Shown: positions 48,903 through 58,554 of the stretch, one piece after another
Layout: every line of letters begins with the position of its first letter
How positions within the stretch are numbered: position 1 is the stretch's first letter
Assembly: GCA_964519895.1 (NCBI GenBank)
Contig: CAZFLE010000006.1
Span: forward strand, 62,001 to 126,000
Source of the DNA: CAYFPX01 sp964519895
Lineage (GTDB): Bacteria; Myxococcota_A; UBA796; CAJQPC01
Length of the DNA: 64,000 bases
Reading direction: 5' to 3'
The notes under the pieces: generated by a model
Told to the model about the DNA's origin: nothing
What the model saw: only the letters and a program-made list of their open reading frames with translations
Databases searched by the model: none
Made by a program: the position numbers and the translations under genes

Positions 48903-49543
48903 TCCGGGAGCCCGGTGATCCGGATCCCCGCACCCGGTGAGCCGTACTTCTTGTTCAGGTACAGGAGCACCGGGGTCAGGGACTCCAGGGCGATGGCGTT
49001 GCGCAGCGGGCCCGCGTCGAGCGCCCGCAGCCCGGCGTCGCCGAGGAGCGCGACGATCTGGCCACGCACGTCCTTGTGGCCACAGACCAGCACGTCGCAG
49101 TCCAGCGGGTGATCCACGTCGGACAGGTGGTGGGCGCCCACGTGGTGGAGCGTGGCGCAGACCTGGGTGTCCGGGAGCAGGGCCTGGGCTTCGAGGGCTG
49201 CGGCTTGCCCATGGGGAAGGTGGACCGAGCGCACCTTGGGGGGCTTCAGGGGCACGGTGATGTCGACCAGGATCTTGCCGATGAGCGGATGGCGCAGGCC
49301 CTCGAGGGTCGCCCGATGCGCCGAGTACGGCACCGACAGCACGACCACCTGGGCCCCTGCACAGGCGGGTCCGTTGGCGTCGCCCCGAAGAGCGACCCCG
49401 TGGGCGGCGTTGAGCTCGTCTGCCCGTGCAGCCGCACGCTGGGCGTCCCGGGATCCGATCACGACGTCGTGGCCTGCGCGGGCCAGGCGGACAGCCAGCC
49501 CACGGCCCTCCTTGCCCGTGCCTCCGACGATCGCGACCTGCAT
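48899..49543 (-). CDS. npdG: F420H2:NADP+ oxidoreductase
   Basis: The 214 residues open with MQVAIVGGTGKEGRGLAVRLARAGHDVVIGSRD, the Rossmann motif of NpdG/Fno enzymes. The family transfers hydride between F420 and NADP. VVVLSVPYSAHRATLEGL and DCDVLVCGHKD are typical downstream blocks. Its start overlaps the LLM stop by one base (TGATG). With the LLM enzyme it couples the F420 pool to NADPH. Confidence 0.92.
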   Translation of the reverse strand: MQVAIVGGTGKEGRGLAVRLARAGHDVVIGSRDAQRAAARADELNAAHGVALRGDANGPACAGAQVVVLSVPYSAHRATLEGLRHPLIGKILVDITVPLKPPKVRSVHLPHGQAAALEAQALLPDTQVCATLHHVGAHHLSDVDHPLDCDVLVCGHKDVRGQIVALLGDAGLRALDAGPLRNAIALESLTPVLLYLNKKYGSPGAGIRITGLPE

Positions 49544-50565
49544 CAGGAGTTGAGCTCCGCCATGATCTCCAGGGCCTCGACCTGCTGGCAGCCGATCAGC
49601 ATCGAGTCCACCGGGGACTCCTGCCACTTGGCGAACTCGTCCCGGATGCGCTCCTTGGGGCCGACCAGGTTGAAGGCGTCCACCATCTCGTCGGGCACGG
49701 CGTTGATCGCGTCGACCCGCTTGCCGTCCAGGTAGAGCGCCTGGATCTTCTCGGCGGCCTCCTCGAAGCCGACCTTGCTGACGTAGTCCTTGTAGAAGTT
49801 CTTCTTCTTGGAGCCCATGCCGCCCACGTACAGGGCGAGGGACGCCTTGAGCGGCATGCGACAGACGTCGAGGTCGTCGCCGACCACGACCGCGACCGCC
49901 GGAGCCAGGTCGAAGTCGCTGCGGGCCTTGCCGGCCTTGGCCAGCCCGATGGCGAAGTTCTCCTCGATGATCTCGGGGTGGGTCGGGTCGTAGCAGGTGA
50001 CCAGGCAGCCATCGGCGATCTCGGCGCAGACCGCCTGGCTCTTGGGGGCCATGGACCCGGTGTAGATCGGCAGCTTGGGGTTGCCGTGCAGGATGCTCTT
50101 GAGGGACTTGCCCTGACCGCTGGAGCCAGGACCCCGGTACGGCAGCTGATAGCGCACACCCTCGAAGGCCAGGGGCTCCTTGCGCTCCAGGATGGTCCGC
50201 ACGATGTGGATGTACTCCTTGAGCCACGTGAGCGGCTTGTTGAAGGGCACGCCGTGCCAGCCCTCGACCACCTGGGGCCCGCTGGTGCCCAGGCCCATGA
50301 TGAACCGGCCGCCGGTCATCGCGTCCATGGTCATGGCGGTCATCGCCGCGTTCGCCGGGGAGCGCCCGGGGCACTGCATGATCGCGGTGCCCAGCCGGAT
50401 CTTGGTGGTCAAGGCACCGATGTACGCCAGGGGCGAGATGGCGTCCGAGCCCCAGGCCTCGGCGGTCCAGACGCTGTCGTAGCCGAGCTTCTCGGCCATG
50501 AGCACGCGGGCCATGTCCAGCTCGAAGTGGGCGCCCGTGTAGCCGAGCATCAGGCCGAGTCTCAT
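49543..50565 (-). CDS. LLM-class F420-dependent oxidoreductase, Rv3520c-like
   Basis: The 340-residue luciferase-like (TIM-barrel) enzyme begins MRLGLMLGYTGAHFELDMAR, then GYDSVWTAEAWGSDAISPLAYIGALTTKIRLGTAIMQ and GRFIMGLGTSGPQVVEGWHG. That block pattern matches the Rv3520c family of F420-dependent oxidoreductases; the identification is from memory. Start ATG 50565 has GGAGGA upstream, and the KstR-type palindrome is just upstream of that. It is the first gene of the fno-cofE-cofD operon. Substrate unknown; a steroid or related lipid intermediate is plausible from the family and context. Confidence 0.92.
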   Translation of the reverse strand: MRLGLMLGYTGAHFELDMARVLMAEKLGYDSVWTAEAWGSDAISPLAYIGALTTKIRLGTAIMQCPGRSPANAAMTAMTMDAMTGGRFIMGLGTSGPQVVEGWHGVPFNKPLTWLKEYIHIVRTILERKEPLAFEGVRYQLPYRGPGSSGQGKSLKSILHGNPKLPIYTGSMAPKSQAVCAEIADGCLVTCYDPTHPEIIEENFAIGLAKAGKARSDFDLAPAVAVVVGDDLDVCRMPLKASLALYVGGMGSKKKNFYKDYVSKVGFEEAAEKIQALYLDGKRVDAINAVPDEMVDAFNLVGPKERIRDEFAKWQESPVDSMLIGCQQVEALEIMAELNS

Positions 50566-50579
50566 GGGGGGTCCTCCGG

Positions 50580-50593
50580 TAGAACGTGTTCTA
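50580..50593. promoter_or_regulatory. KstR-type operator TAGAACGTGTTCTA
   Basis: A perfect palindrome of 14 bases fits TnnAACnnGTTnnA, the motif of KstR (TetR-family repressor of cholesterol catabolism in mycobacteria). It lies 15 bases upstream of ATG 50565, where a repressor would block transcription or initiation. No KstR/TetR gene is in the window; other TetR regulators can use similar sites. Confidence 0.65.
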
Positions 50594-50618
50594 ACGCGAC
50601 CCCGTCAGCCGGCCTGGA

Positions 50619-51968
50619 TCAAGGACTCTGGCGCACCTGGTAGAAGATCTGCTCGACCGCCTGGCGCCGGTCGCTCCACATCACGTGGAGCTGCCCCTGG
50701 TCGTCGACGGTGACCGAGGGGAACTTCACCTCGACCGAGCCCTTGTCGGTGAACAGCTCGGGCTGGGTCCATGTGCGTCCGCCGTTGCTCGTGAAGGCCC
50801 CGATCAGGTCCGCACAGCGTTCGCGGCCCACACAAGGAGGCGTGCCCCAGTCCCGCTCGTCCTTCCACAAGAGCCAGGCCGAGCGCCCGTCCGGATCGGC
50901 GGCCCAGCTGGGGAACCGGCCGGTCACCTGGTTCAGGCTGATCGGCGTGGTCCAGGTCCGTCCGAAGTCACTGCTCCGTGCGTAGTCCACGGTGACGCCC
51001 TTGCCGCCGCCCCGCTGGGTCATCCACGCCAGGTGGATCACGTCGTCGGCGTCGACCCAGGCCTCGGGATCCCAGTCCCGGAAGGGCGTGTCCACCGCGG
51101 TGTGGGTCGTGAAGGTCTTGCCGCCGTCGCGGCTCACGGACACCAGCACGTCCCAGTCTGGCGGGTCCTGCTGGGCGCGGTAGGGCACGGCGACCACGTC
51201 GCCGGAGGCCCCGGTGAGCACCAGGCGAGGGAACGCCGCGTGGCCGGCCAGCGAGCCGCCGAGCTGCTGAGGCGCGGAGAAGCCGCGTCCCCCGGGACCG
51301 GAGCGGGTGTACCAGACCGTCGCCGGCGTGGTGCCCTGCTGGGGGTCCCCCAGGTGCCAGGCCACGTGCACCCGGCCCTTGTCGTCGATGGCGATGGCCT
51401 GGCCCCGCTGCTGGTCCGTCGTGTAGGGCGAGAGCTGCGTGGCCCCGCCCCAAGACCGGCCGCCGTCCCGAGAAGCCATGTGGAGCATGGTCATCTTGGG
51501 ACCCCGCCGCTGGCCCCAGATCAGGTGGACCGTGCCGTCGGGTGCCGCGGCGATGTTCGGGGACTGGGTGAATTCGGTGCCCGGGATCGCCGTCGGGGCG
51601 CTCCAGCTGACCCCGTCCCTGGACCGGCTGAGCACCGCGGTGCCGCCCCGTCCGCCGCCCCGCCACACGATCAGGCGAGTGCCGTCGGGCAGCACGGCGA
51701 GGGTCTGGCCCACGGCGCCCACGGCCTGGGTCTGTCCGCTGGAGACCTGGACCTCGGCGCTCCAGGGGCCCGAAGCGGTCGCAGGTCCGGCGGCCGGCAC
51801 CTGGGGGGAGCGCTCGGACTCGGGGGGCGCTGCGTCCGGTGCGCTCCGAGGGGCCGGCTCGGCGTCGAGGGCCTGGGTCCCCGCCCACGCACCCAAGGCG
51901 CCCAGGGCGACGAGGAGGCCGGTGCTGGCGGTGCGCAGGAACATGATGGGCTTGGGACGAGCCGACAC
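50619..51968 (-). CDS. Exported sialidase-fold (BNR/Asp-box) protein
   Basis: The 449 residues from GTG 51968 (ATG 51944 is an alternative) include a hydrophobic signal (TASTGLLVALGALGAWAG). A Pro/Ala-rich segment (~35-65) precedes a six-bladed propeller with repeated Asp boxes: SRDGVSWS, SRDGGRSW, SRDGGKTF, SSDFGRTW and SNGGRTW. It resembles exo-alpha-sialidase/BNR proteins, but the catalytic Arg/Tyr/Glu set cannot be judged here. It is 26 bases from the KstR site and reads the same way as the LLM gene, probably as a separate unit. Confidence 0.8.
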   Translation of the reverse strand: MSARPKPIMFLRTASTGLLVALGALGAWAGTQALDAEPAPRSAPDAAPPESERSPQVPAAGPATASGPWSAEVQVSSGQTQAVGAVGQTLAVLPDGTRLIVWRGGGRGGTAVLSRSRDGVSWSAPTAIPGTEFTQSPNIAAAPDGTVHLIWGQRRGPKMTMLHMASRDGGRSWGGATQLSPYTTDQQRGQAIAIDDKGRVHVAWHLGDPQQGTTPATVWYTRSGPGGRGFSAPQQLGGSLAGHAAFPRLVLTGASGDVVAVPYRAQQDPPDWDVLVSVSRDGGKTFTTHTAVDTPFRDWDPEAWVDADDVIHLAWMTQRGGGKGVTVDYARSSDFGRTWTTPISLNQVTGRFPSWAADPDGRSAWLLWKDERDWGTPPCVGRERCADLIGAFTSNGGRTWTQPELFTDKGSVEVKFPSVTVDDQGQLHVMWSDRRQAVEQIFYQVRQSP

Positions 51969-52021
51969 GGGGAATCTTCACCGGGTCCGGGTGGCCCCAG
52001 CCTACAGGGCTTTACACCGAA

Positions 52022-53257
52022 CTATTGGACCCCCACCAGCGGCAGGTCCCGTAGCTGGGGCGGTCCGAGCCGCAGGTAGCCACCCCGCAGCGCCTGCCCC
52101 CCGTGGTGACAGCGCAGCCAGGCCAGGGCCAGCTCGTGGTGCAGAGCCGTGGCCAGCACCCCCGGGGAGACGCCGACATGAGGCAGCACCACCGTCGTGG
52201 ACTTGGCCGCGAGCCAGGCGCCGCGGGTGTCGGCAAAGGCCTCGACGCGCCGGGTCAGGCCGGCCACGATGACCTTGGGCGTGCGGGCCTGGGCCAACCG
52301 CCGGGCGGGCAGGGCCTCCAGACGCCCACGGGGGACCACCGGGTGCCGCCAGCGGGCGCCCAGGTAGCGCATGTCCCGCCGACCCCACAGCGTGCAGCCG
52401 GGGTCCAGGGTGCCGCTGTTGACGACCCTCAGGTCCCCGGGCTCCGGCTGGGGTCGATCCACCAGCAGCGGGCGCAGGGCATAGGCCTCGGCGACGGTTG
52501 CGGCACCGCACACCTGGGCCCTGTCGGTGAGCGTGGGCAGGTCCGGGGGCAGGTCTGGCACCGGGCCCAAGGGCCAGGTCGCGTCCGATCCGTCGGGCCC
52601 CGCCGCCCGCCGCACCAGGTAGGCGATGGGGTAGGCCGAGGCCCCAAACGGCGTGCCGTCACTCCAGTCCCAGCGTTGCTCCAGCCCCTGGCCGGCGAGC
52701 GCCGCCCGGGCCCGGCGGGCATAGGGGGCTGACGCAAAGGCGTTCGGGACCAGGAAGCCGTGCAGTCCCCCCGGACGGGTCCAGGCCAGGGCCCGCTCCA
52801 CGAAGGGCACCGTGGCGTCCCAGTTACCGCGAGCCAGGGCGTAGCGCGCCCGGACCGCGGCCCGCCAGCCCGGATCCTGGTCCGTCGAGCCCACCCAGGG
52901 CGGGTTGCCGAGCACCCAGTCGAAGGGGCCCCACTCCGGCGGCGCCAGCAAGGCATCGGTGTGTTCCAGCCGGACCTGGCCCGCTGACACGCCCAGGATC
53001 TGCGCCAGGTGCTGCCGCGCCCGGGTGAGCGCGAGCGCGTCGGTGTCGCAGCCGCACAGCTGTGCTGCCACCTGGGCCGGTGTGCCGCGTCGCAGCAAGC
53101 GCGTCGCAGCCCCGACCAGGAATGCGCCCTGCCCGCACGCCGGGTCCAGCACAGTGGGCAAGGAATCCCCGGATGCGCCCTCCCAGCGAGCGTCTGCCGC
53201 ATCCACCAGCGCCGAGACCAGCGCCTGCGGGGTGTAGTACGCGCCCACGCCAGCCAT
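52022..53257 (-). CDS. N6-adenine DNA methyltransferase-like protein, orphan
   Basis: The 411-residue class I methyltransferase has motif I LDPACGQGAFLVGAATRLL and the catalytic motif IV LGNPPWVGS, the NPPW form used by N6-adenine methylases. The C terminus (~250-411) looks like a TaqI/Eco57I-type target-recognition domain. No restriction endonuclease gene adjoins it, so it is an orphan methylase or a remnant of a restriction-modification unit. Start ATG 53257 overlaps the divergent gene's ATG. Confidence 0.85.
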   Translation of the reverse strand: MAGVGAYYTPQALVSALVDAADARWEGASGDSLPTVLDPACGQGAFLVGAATRLLRRGTPAQVAAQLCGCDTDALALTRARQHLAQILGVSAGQVRLEHTDALLAPPEWGPFDWVLGNPPWVGSTDQDPGWRAAVRARYALARGNWDATVPFVERALAWTRPGGLHGFLVPNAFASAPYARRARAALAGQGLEQRWDWSDGTPFGASAYPIAYLVRRAAGPDGSDATWPLGPVPDLPPDLPTLTDRAQVCGAATVAEAYALRPLLVDRPQPEPGDLRVVNSGTLDPGCTLWGRRDMRYLGARWRHPVVPRGRLEALPARRLAQARTPKVIVAGLTRRVEAFADTRGAWLAAKSTTVVLPHVGVSPGVLATALHHELALAWLRCHHGGQALRGGYLRLGPPQLRDLPLVGVQ

Positions 53258-53888
53258 GGCCCAGCCTCACACGATCCGGGGCCAGCGCCCAACCAGGGAC
53301 AGCCGAAGCTGGCAGACTGGGAGCATCCTGAGTCTCCTGCCGGCCCTGATCCTCGCCTGCCTGGGTGGCAGCACCGCCGGCACGCCCCCGGACTCGGGCA
53401 CCGCCTGGACCGAGCGGCCCGAAGACACCGCCACGACCCCGGACACCGGCCCACCCGCTGGCGTGCCCCTGGTCCTGTGGGCCGTGCGCCACGCCGAGAA
53501 GGACAGCGGCGACGATCCCTCCCTGACCGAAGAGGGCGCCGAGCGGGCCCAGGCCCTGGTGCCCCTGTTGGCCGACGCGCCCCTGACCGCCGTCTACGCC
53601 ACCGACCTGGTGCGAACCCAGGAGACCTGCCAGCCCACCGCCGACGACCACGGGCTGACGGTGCAGACCGAGATCGACGCCGAAGAGGACCTGGCCGAGC
53701 ACCTGGTCGAGACCCACCCCCAGGAACACGTGCTCCACTGCGGCCACAGCTACACCTTGCCGGAGCTCTTCGACGCCCTGGGGGTAGAGGGCGAGGACCA
53801 CGTCTCCGGCTACGGCCAGGTCTGGATCGTGTCGGTCTACCCAGGCGGTGAGACGCGGGTCGAGATGGACTTCTTCGGCGACGACTGA
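53256..53888 (+). CDS. Lipoprotein histidine phosphatase-like protein
   Basis: The annotated ATG 53256 overlaps the divergent methylase start and gives an unusually long N-terminal region before the hydrophobic segment SILSLLPALILACLGG (lipobox ILAC). A rare CTG at ~53328, with GGGAG upstream, would begin right at that hydrophobic segment. After a Thr/Pro-rich linker, AVRHAEKD is the RHG-type catalytic start of the histidine phosphatase fold, with DDPSLTEEGAERA, VYATDLVRTQETCQPTA and HCGHSYTLPE (second His). It would hydrolyse phosphate esters at the outer membrane or periplasm. Substrate unknown. Confidence 0.8.
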   Translation: MAQPHTIRGQRPTRDSRSWQTGSILSLLPALILACLGGSTAGTPPDSGTAWTERPEDTATTPDTGPPAGVPLVLWAVRHAEKDSGDDPSLTEEGAERAQALVPLLADAPLTAVYATDLVRTQETCQPTADDHGLTVQTEIDAEEDLAEHLVETHPQEHVLHCGHSYTLPELFDALGVEGEDHVSGYGQVWIVSVYPGGETRVEMDFFGDD

Positions 53889-53904
53889 CCGGACGTCAGG
53901 TCAG
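53885..53904. terminator. Inverted repeat spanning both convergent stop codons
   Basis: CTGACC (53885-53890) and GGTCAG (53899-53904) form perfect 6-base arms around 8 bases. They cover the stop codons of the histidine phosphatase gene (+) and the UbiA gene (-), which are only 7 bases apart. It may help end transcription from both sides; no T-run. Confidence 0.3.
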
Positions 53905-54789
53905 CAGCAGGACTGCGACCACCGTGGCCCCGTAGAGCGCCCCCATCACCAGGATCGGCTTGTCCTTGAGCAGGGTCTCCTCGACCGCTCCGCCCTCGCC
54001 CTGCTGGACCAGCAGCACGTAGCGAAAGATGCCGAAGAGCACGTGGGGCAGGGTCAGCAACAGCCAGGGACTCGGCGACGCCAGCACGCAGTAGACGGCA
54101 TAGCTGATGATGGTGCAGCTGGTCGTGATGCCCTGGAATTCGTCGAGCAGCGGCACCGTGTAGACCGCCAGGTTCTTGCGGAACTCGCTGGCGGTGTCCC
54201 CCAGCCGGGCGACCTCGGCACGGCGCTTGTTGAAGCCCAGGAACAGGGCCAGGAAGCCCATGCAGATCAGCAACCAGGGCGAGATGACCACGTCGATCGC
54301 CACGGCCCCGGCCACCGCCCGCCACAGGAAGCCCGCCGCGATGAACATCACGTCGACGATGACCATGTGCTTGAACACCAAGGTGTAGGACATGGTCGTG
54401 GCGAAGTAGAGCGCCGTCACCAGGGCGAAGCCGGGCGACAGGGCATAGGCGCCGGCGAACCCGAATGTGCAGACCACCACCATCCACCCCACGGCGTGGG
54501 GCACGGCCAGGGCGCCCGCGGCGATGGGCCGCTTGCGCTTCTTGGGGTGGAGGGCGTCGGCCTCGCGGTCCCGGATGTCGTTGAAGATGTAGCCGGTGCT
54601 GCTGACCAGGCTGAAGCACGCGACGGCCCAGAAGGTGTGGAGGATGGCCTCGACCTCCAGGAACTCAAAGCTGAAGAACAGCGCCGGGAAGACGAAGACC
54701 TGCTTGGTCCACTGCTTGGGCCGCAGGGCCTTGATCAAGGCCACGGGCAGGGACATGGTCACGTCGGGGGTCTCTGGAGGCGCGGTCAC
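53896..54789 (-). CDS. UbiA-family prenyltransferase, decaprenyl-phosphate phosphoribosyltransferase-like
   Basis: The 297-residue protein has 8-9 membrane segments. The N-terminal LRPKQWTKQVFVFPAL and the Asp-rich loop FNDIRDREADALHPKKRKRPIAAG match the DPPR synthase (UbiA/Rv3806c) group, which transfers phosphoribose to a polyprenyl phosphate as the arabinose donor precursor. GTG/ATG 54789 is the start; the alternative is internal. Menaquinone or heme prenyl transfer are less likely because of the RPIAAG-type loop. No arabinosyl transferase is in view. Confidence 0.85.
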   Translation of the reverse strand: MTAPPETPDVTMSLPVALIKALRPKQWTKQVFVFPALFFSFEFLEVEAILHTFWAVACFSLVSSTGYIFNDIRDREADALHPKKRKRPIAAGALAVPHAVGWMVVVCTFGFAGAYALSPGFALVTALYFATTMSYTLVFKHMVIVDVMFIAAGFLWRAVAGAVAIDVVISPWLLICMGFLALFLGFNKRRAEVARLGDTASEFRKNLAVYTVPLLDEFQGITTSCTIISYAVYCVLASPSPWLLLTLPHVLFGIFRYVLLVQQGEGGAVEETLLKDKPILVMGALYGATVVAVLLLT

Positions 54790-54831
54790 GGTCCCCGCCG
54801 ACTAACCGGGCCAGTGGATCCTGAAAAGAAC

Positions 54832-54856
54832 TTGATATTGGAGTATTCTGTACTCC
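54832..54856 (+). promoter_or_regulatory. AT-rich promoter/operator region with perfect inverted repeat
   Basis: TTGATA (54832-54837) precedes GGAGTA-TTCTG-TACTCC (54840-54856), a perfect dyad with 6-base arms. The stretch 54820-54872 is much richer in A/T than the rest of the window. A -10 could be TACAGAGT, but the spacing from TTGATA is long. It lies 16 bases before TTG 54873 and may be where the AAA/DUF4143 gene is controlled. Confidence 0.45.
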
Positions 54857-54872
54857 GATCTACAGAGTTTTC

Positions 54873-56117
54873 TTGACCTACCTGCCCCGCCACCTCAACG
54901 ACCGATTGATCCGGATGGTGGCTCACTTCCCAGTCGTCGTGGTCGCTGGTGCACGCCAGGTCGGCAAGACCACCTGGCTCGAGCACGCCCTGCCCGACTG
55001 GGACCGGGTCACTCTGGACGCCACCGTCGACGTGGAGGGGGCCCGAAGAGACCCCGATCTCTTCCTCCGAAACCGCCCTTCCCCCCTCGTGATCGACGAG
55101 GTTCAGTACGCACCGGAGCTGGTCGCGGCCCTGAAGCGGGCGGTCGATCGGGATCGCCGGGCGGGCCGCTTCGTGCTGACCGGAAGCCAGCAGTGGCAGG
55201 TCCTGAAGGGGCTCTCAGAGAGCCTGGCCGGGCGAGCGGTGTTCCTTCACCTGGAGGGGTTCTCGCTGGCCGAGCGGGCCGAGGTGAGCGGCCGAAGCTG
55301 GCTCTCTCGGTGGCTCGAGGCGCCCGGCGAGCCACCGGGCAGGCACCGCCTCGCTCTGCACGAGACCCCTCACGAGCTGCTCTGGCGGGGCAGCATGCCG
55401 GAGCCCGCGCTGCTCCCGCTGGACCTGGTGCCAGACTGGCATGCCGGCTATCGCCGCACCTACATCGAGCGCGACGTCCGCCAGATCCGCAGCATCGAGG
55501 ACGCCCAGCTCTTTGGGCGCTTCTTCGGACTGGTGGCGTCCCAGACCGCCCAGGAGATCAACCACACCCAGCTGGGACGAGAGCTGGGCATTGCACGCAC
55601 GACCGCCCAGCAGTGGCTGGCACTGCTCGTCGGAACCTGGCAGTGGTTCGAGGTGCCGGCGTGGAGCGGCAACGCTGCGAAACGCTTGAGCAACAAGCCC
55701 AAGGGCTACATCGCCGACACGGGCCTGGCCTGCACTGCCCAGCTGATCTCCACGCCGACCGCTCTGGGGAACCACCCTCTCCAAGGCGCCCTCTTCGAGA
55801 CCGCCGTGGTCGCTGAGATTCGCAAGCTCTGCGCCGGGATGTCTCCCTCGCCCCGCCTCTGGCACTGGCGCAGCCACGGCGGGGCCGAAGTGGACCTGGT
55901 CCTGGAACGCGACGGGCGCTTGTTCCCCATCGAGGTCAAGGCAGCCACCGCGCCCCGACGTCGCTCGGTGCAAGGCCTGACCTCCTTTGCCAAGACCTAC
56001 GGGGACGCCGTCGCGCCGGGGTTGGTGGTCAGCCTGTGCGACCGTCCCTATGCGCTCTCGGCGGACACCTGGGCCATCCCGTGGGACCTCGCCCCCACGC
56101 CACAGAGCGTTCCGTGA
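54873..56117 (+). CDS. AAA ATPase with DUF4143 C-terminal domain
   Basis: The 414-residue product has Walker A GARQVGKTTWLEHAL (residues 25-39), Walker B-like SPLVIDEVQY and FVLTGSQQW. The C-terminal DUF4143 region reads KRLSNKPKGYIADTGLACTA, then LFETAVVAEIRKL and GAEVDLVLERDGRLFPIEVKA, a PD-(D/E)xK-like block. Such proteins are accessory-genome ATPases of unclear role. The start is TTG 54873. The AT-rich leader suggests acquisition from another source. It converges with the kinase gene, leaving 24 bases. Confidence 0.9.
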   Translation: MTYLPRHLNDRLIRMVAHFPVVVVAGARQVGKTTWLEHALPDWDRVTLDATVDVEGARRDPDLFLRNRPSPLVIDEVQYAPELVAALKRAVDRDRRAGRFVLTGSQQWQVLKGLSESLAGRAVFLHLEGFSLAERAEVSGRSWLSRWLEAPGEPPGRHRLALHETPHELLWRGSMPEPALLPLDLVPDWHAGYRRTYIERDVRQIRSIEDAQLFGRFFGLVASQTAQEINHTQLGRELGIARTTAQQWLALLVGTWQWFEVPAWSGNAAKRLSNKPKGYIADTGLACTAQLISTPTALGNHPLQGALFETAVVAEIRKLCAGMSPSPRLWHWRSHGGAEVDLVLERDGRLFPIEVKAATAPRRRSVQGLTSFAKTYGDAVAPGLVVSLCDRPYALSADTWAIPWDLAPTPQSVP

Positions 56118-56141
56118 GCACCCGGGACGGTCCGCGGCCGC

Positions 56142-58193
<2,052 letters not shown>

Positions 58194-58255
58194 AGGGCTC
58201 GGACAGGGGCCGAGACAGAGTATCGCACCGCTGGGATCCGGACGCCGCAGCAGGT

Positions 58256-58271
58256 GGGACCCGCTGGTCCC
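58256..58271. promoter_or_regulatory. Inverted repeat GGGACC-CGCT-GGTCCC upstream of the Tad promoter
   Basis: Perfect 6-base arms with a 4-base spacer, 53-68 bases before the sigma-54-type -24 element. The distance fits an activator site. It does not match the 17-base repeats at 43487 and 43530, so a different activator would be implied. Confidence 0.4.
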
Positions 58272-58323
58272 GGTCGGCCCTGCATCCCCCCCGCGGATCA
58301 GCCTGGCCAGGTCCGTGAACCCA

Positions 58324-58338
58324 TGGCCCGCCCCTTGC
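58324..58338 (+). promoter_or_regulatory. Sigma-54-type promoter of the Tad pilus operon
   Basis: TGGCCC (58324-58329), five bases and TTGC (58335-58338, then A-T) match TGGCACN5TTGCA with one change (A to C). Transcription would start near 58350, just before the GGAGG and ATG 58366. Confidence 0.6.
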
Positions 58339-58365
58339 ATTAGAATCTCCCAACGGAGGATGCTG

Positions 58366-58554
58366 ATGCGCTTGGTGCGCTCCCGCAAGGGCCAGACGAC
58401 CAGCGAGGTGATGCTGCTCATCTCGGTCATCGTCATCGCCATCGTCGCGGCGGCCTACATCATGATCCCGACCTTCCAGGACGGCGTCCAGGACCTGGCC
58501 GAGGACATCTCGTACATCCTGTCCAGCGGCGACACCCTGGTGACGGGCTCATGA
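58366..58554 (+). CDS. Small pilin-like protein, class III signal peptide type
   Basis: ATG 58366 has GGAGG at 6 bases; 62 residues. The MRLVRSRKGQTTSEVMLLISVIVIAIVAAAYIMIP start has a basic leader, then QTTSEVML and a hydrophobic segment, the QxSxExxxL-type class III signal seen in Flp-type and archaeal-type pilins. It is the first gene of the Tad operon. Its stop overlaps the next gene's start (ATGA). Confidence 0.8.
   Translation: MRLVRSRKGQTTSEVMLLISVIVIAIVAAAYIMIPTFQDGVQDLAEDISYILSSGDTLVTGS

Noticed and set aside
58360..58554. Earlier pilin start at ATG 58360
   Set aside because: GGAGG ends at 58359, directly before it; ATG 58366 has the correct 6-base spacing and a better leader.
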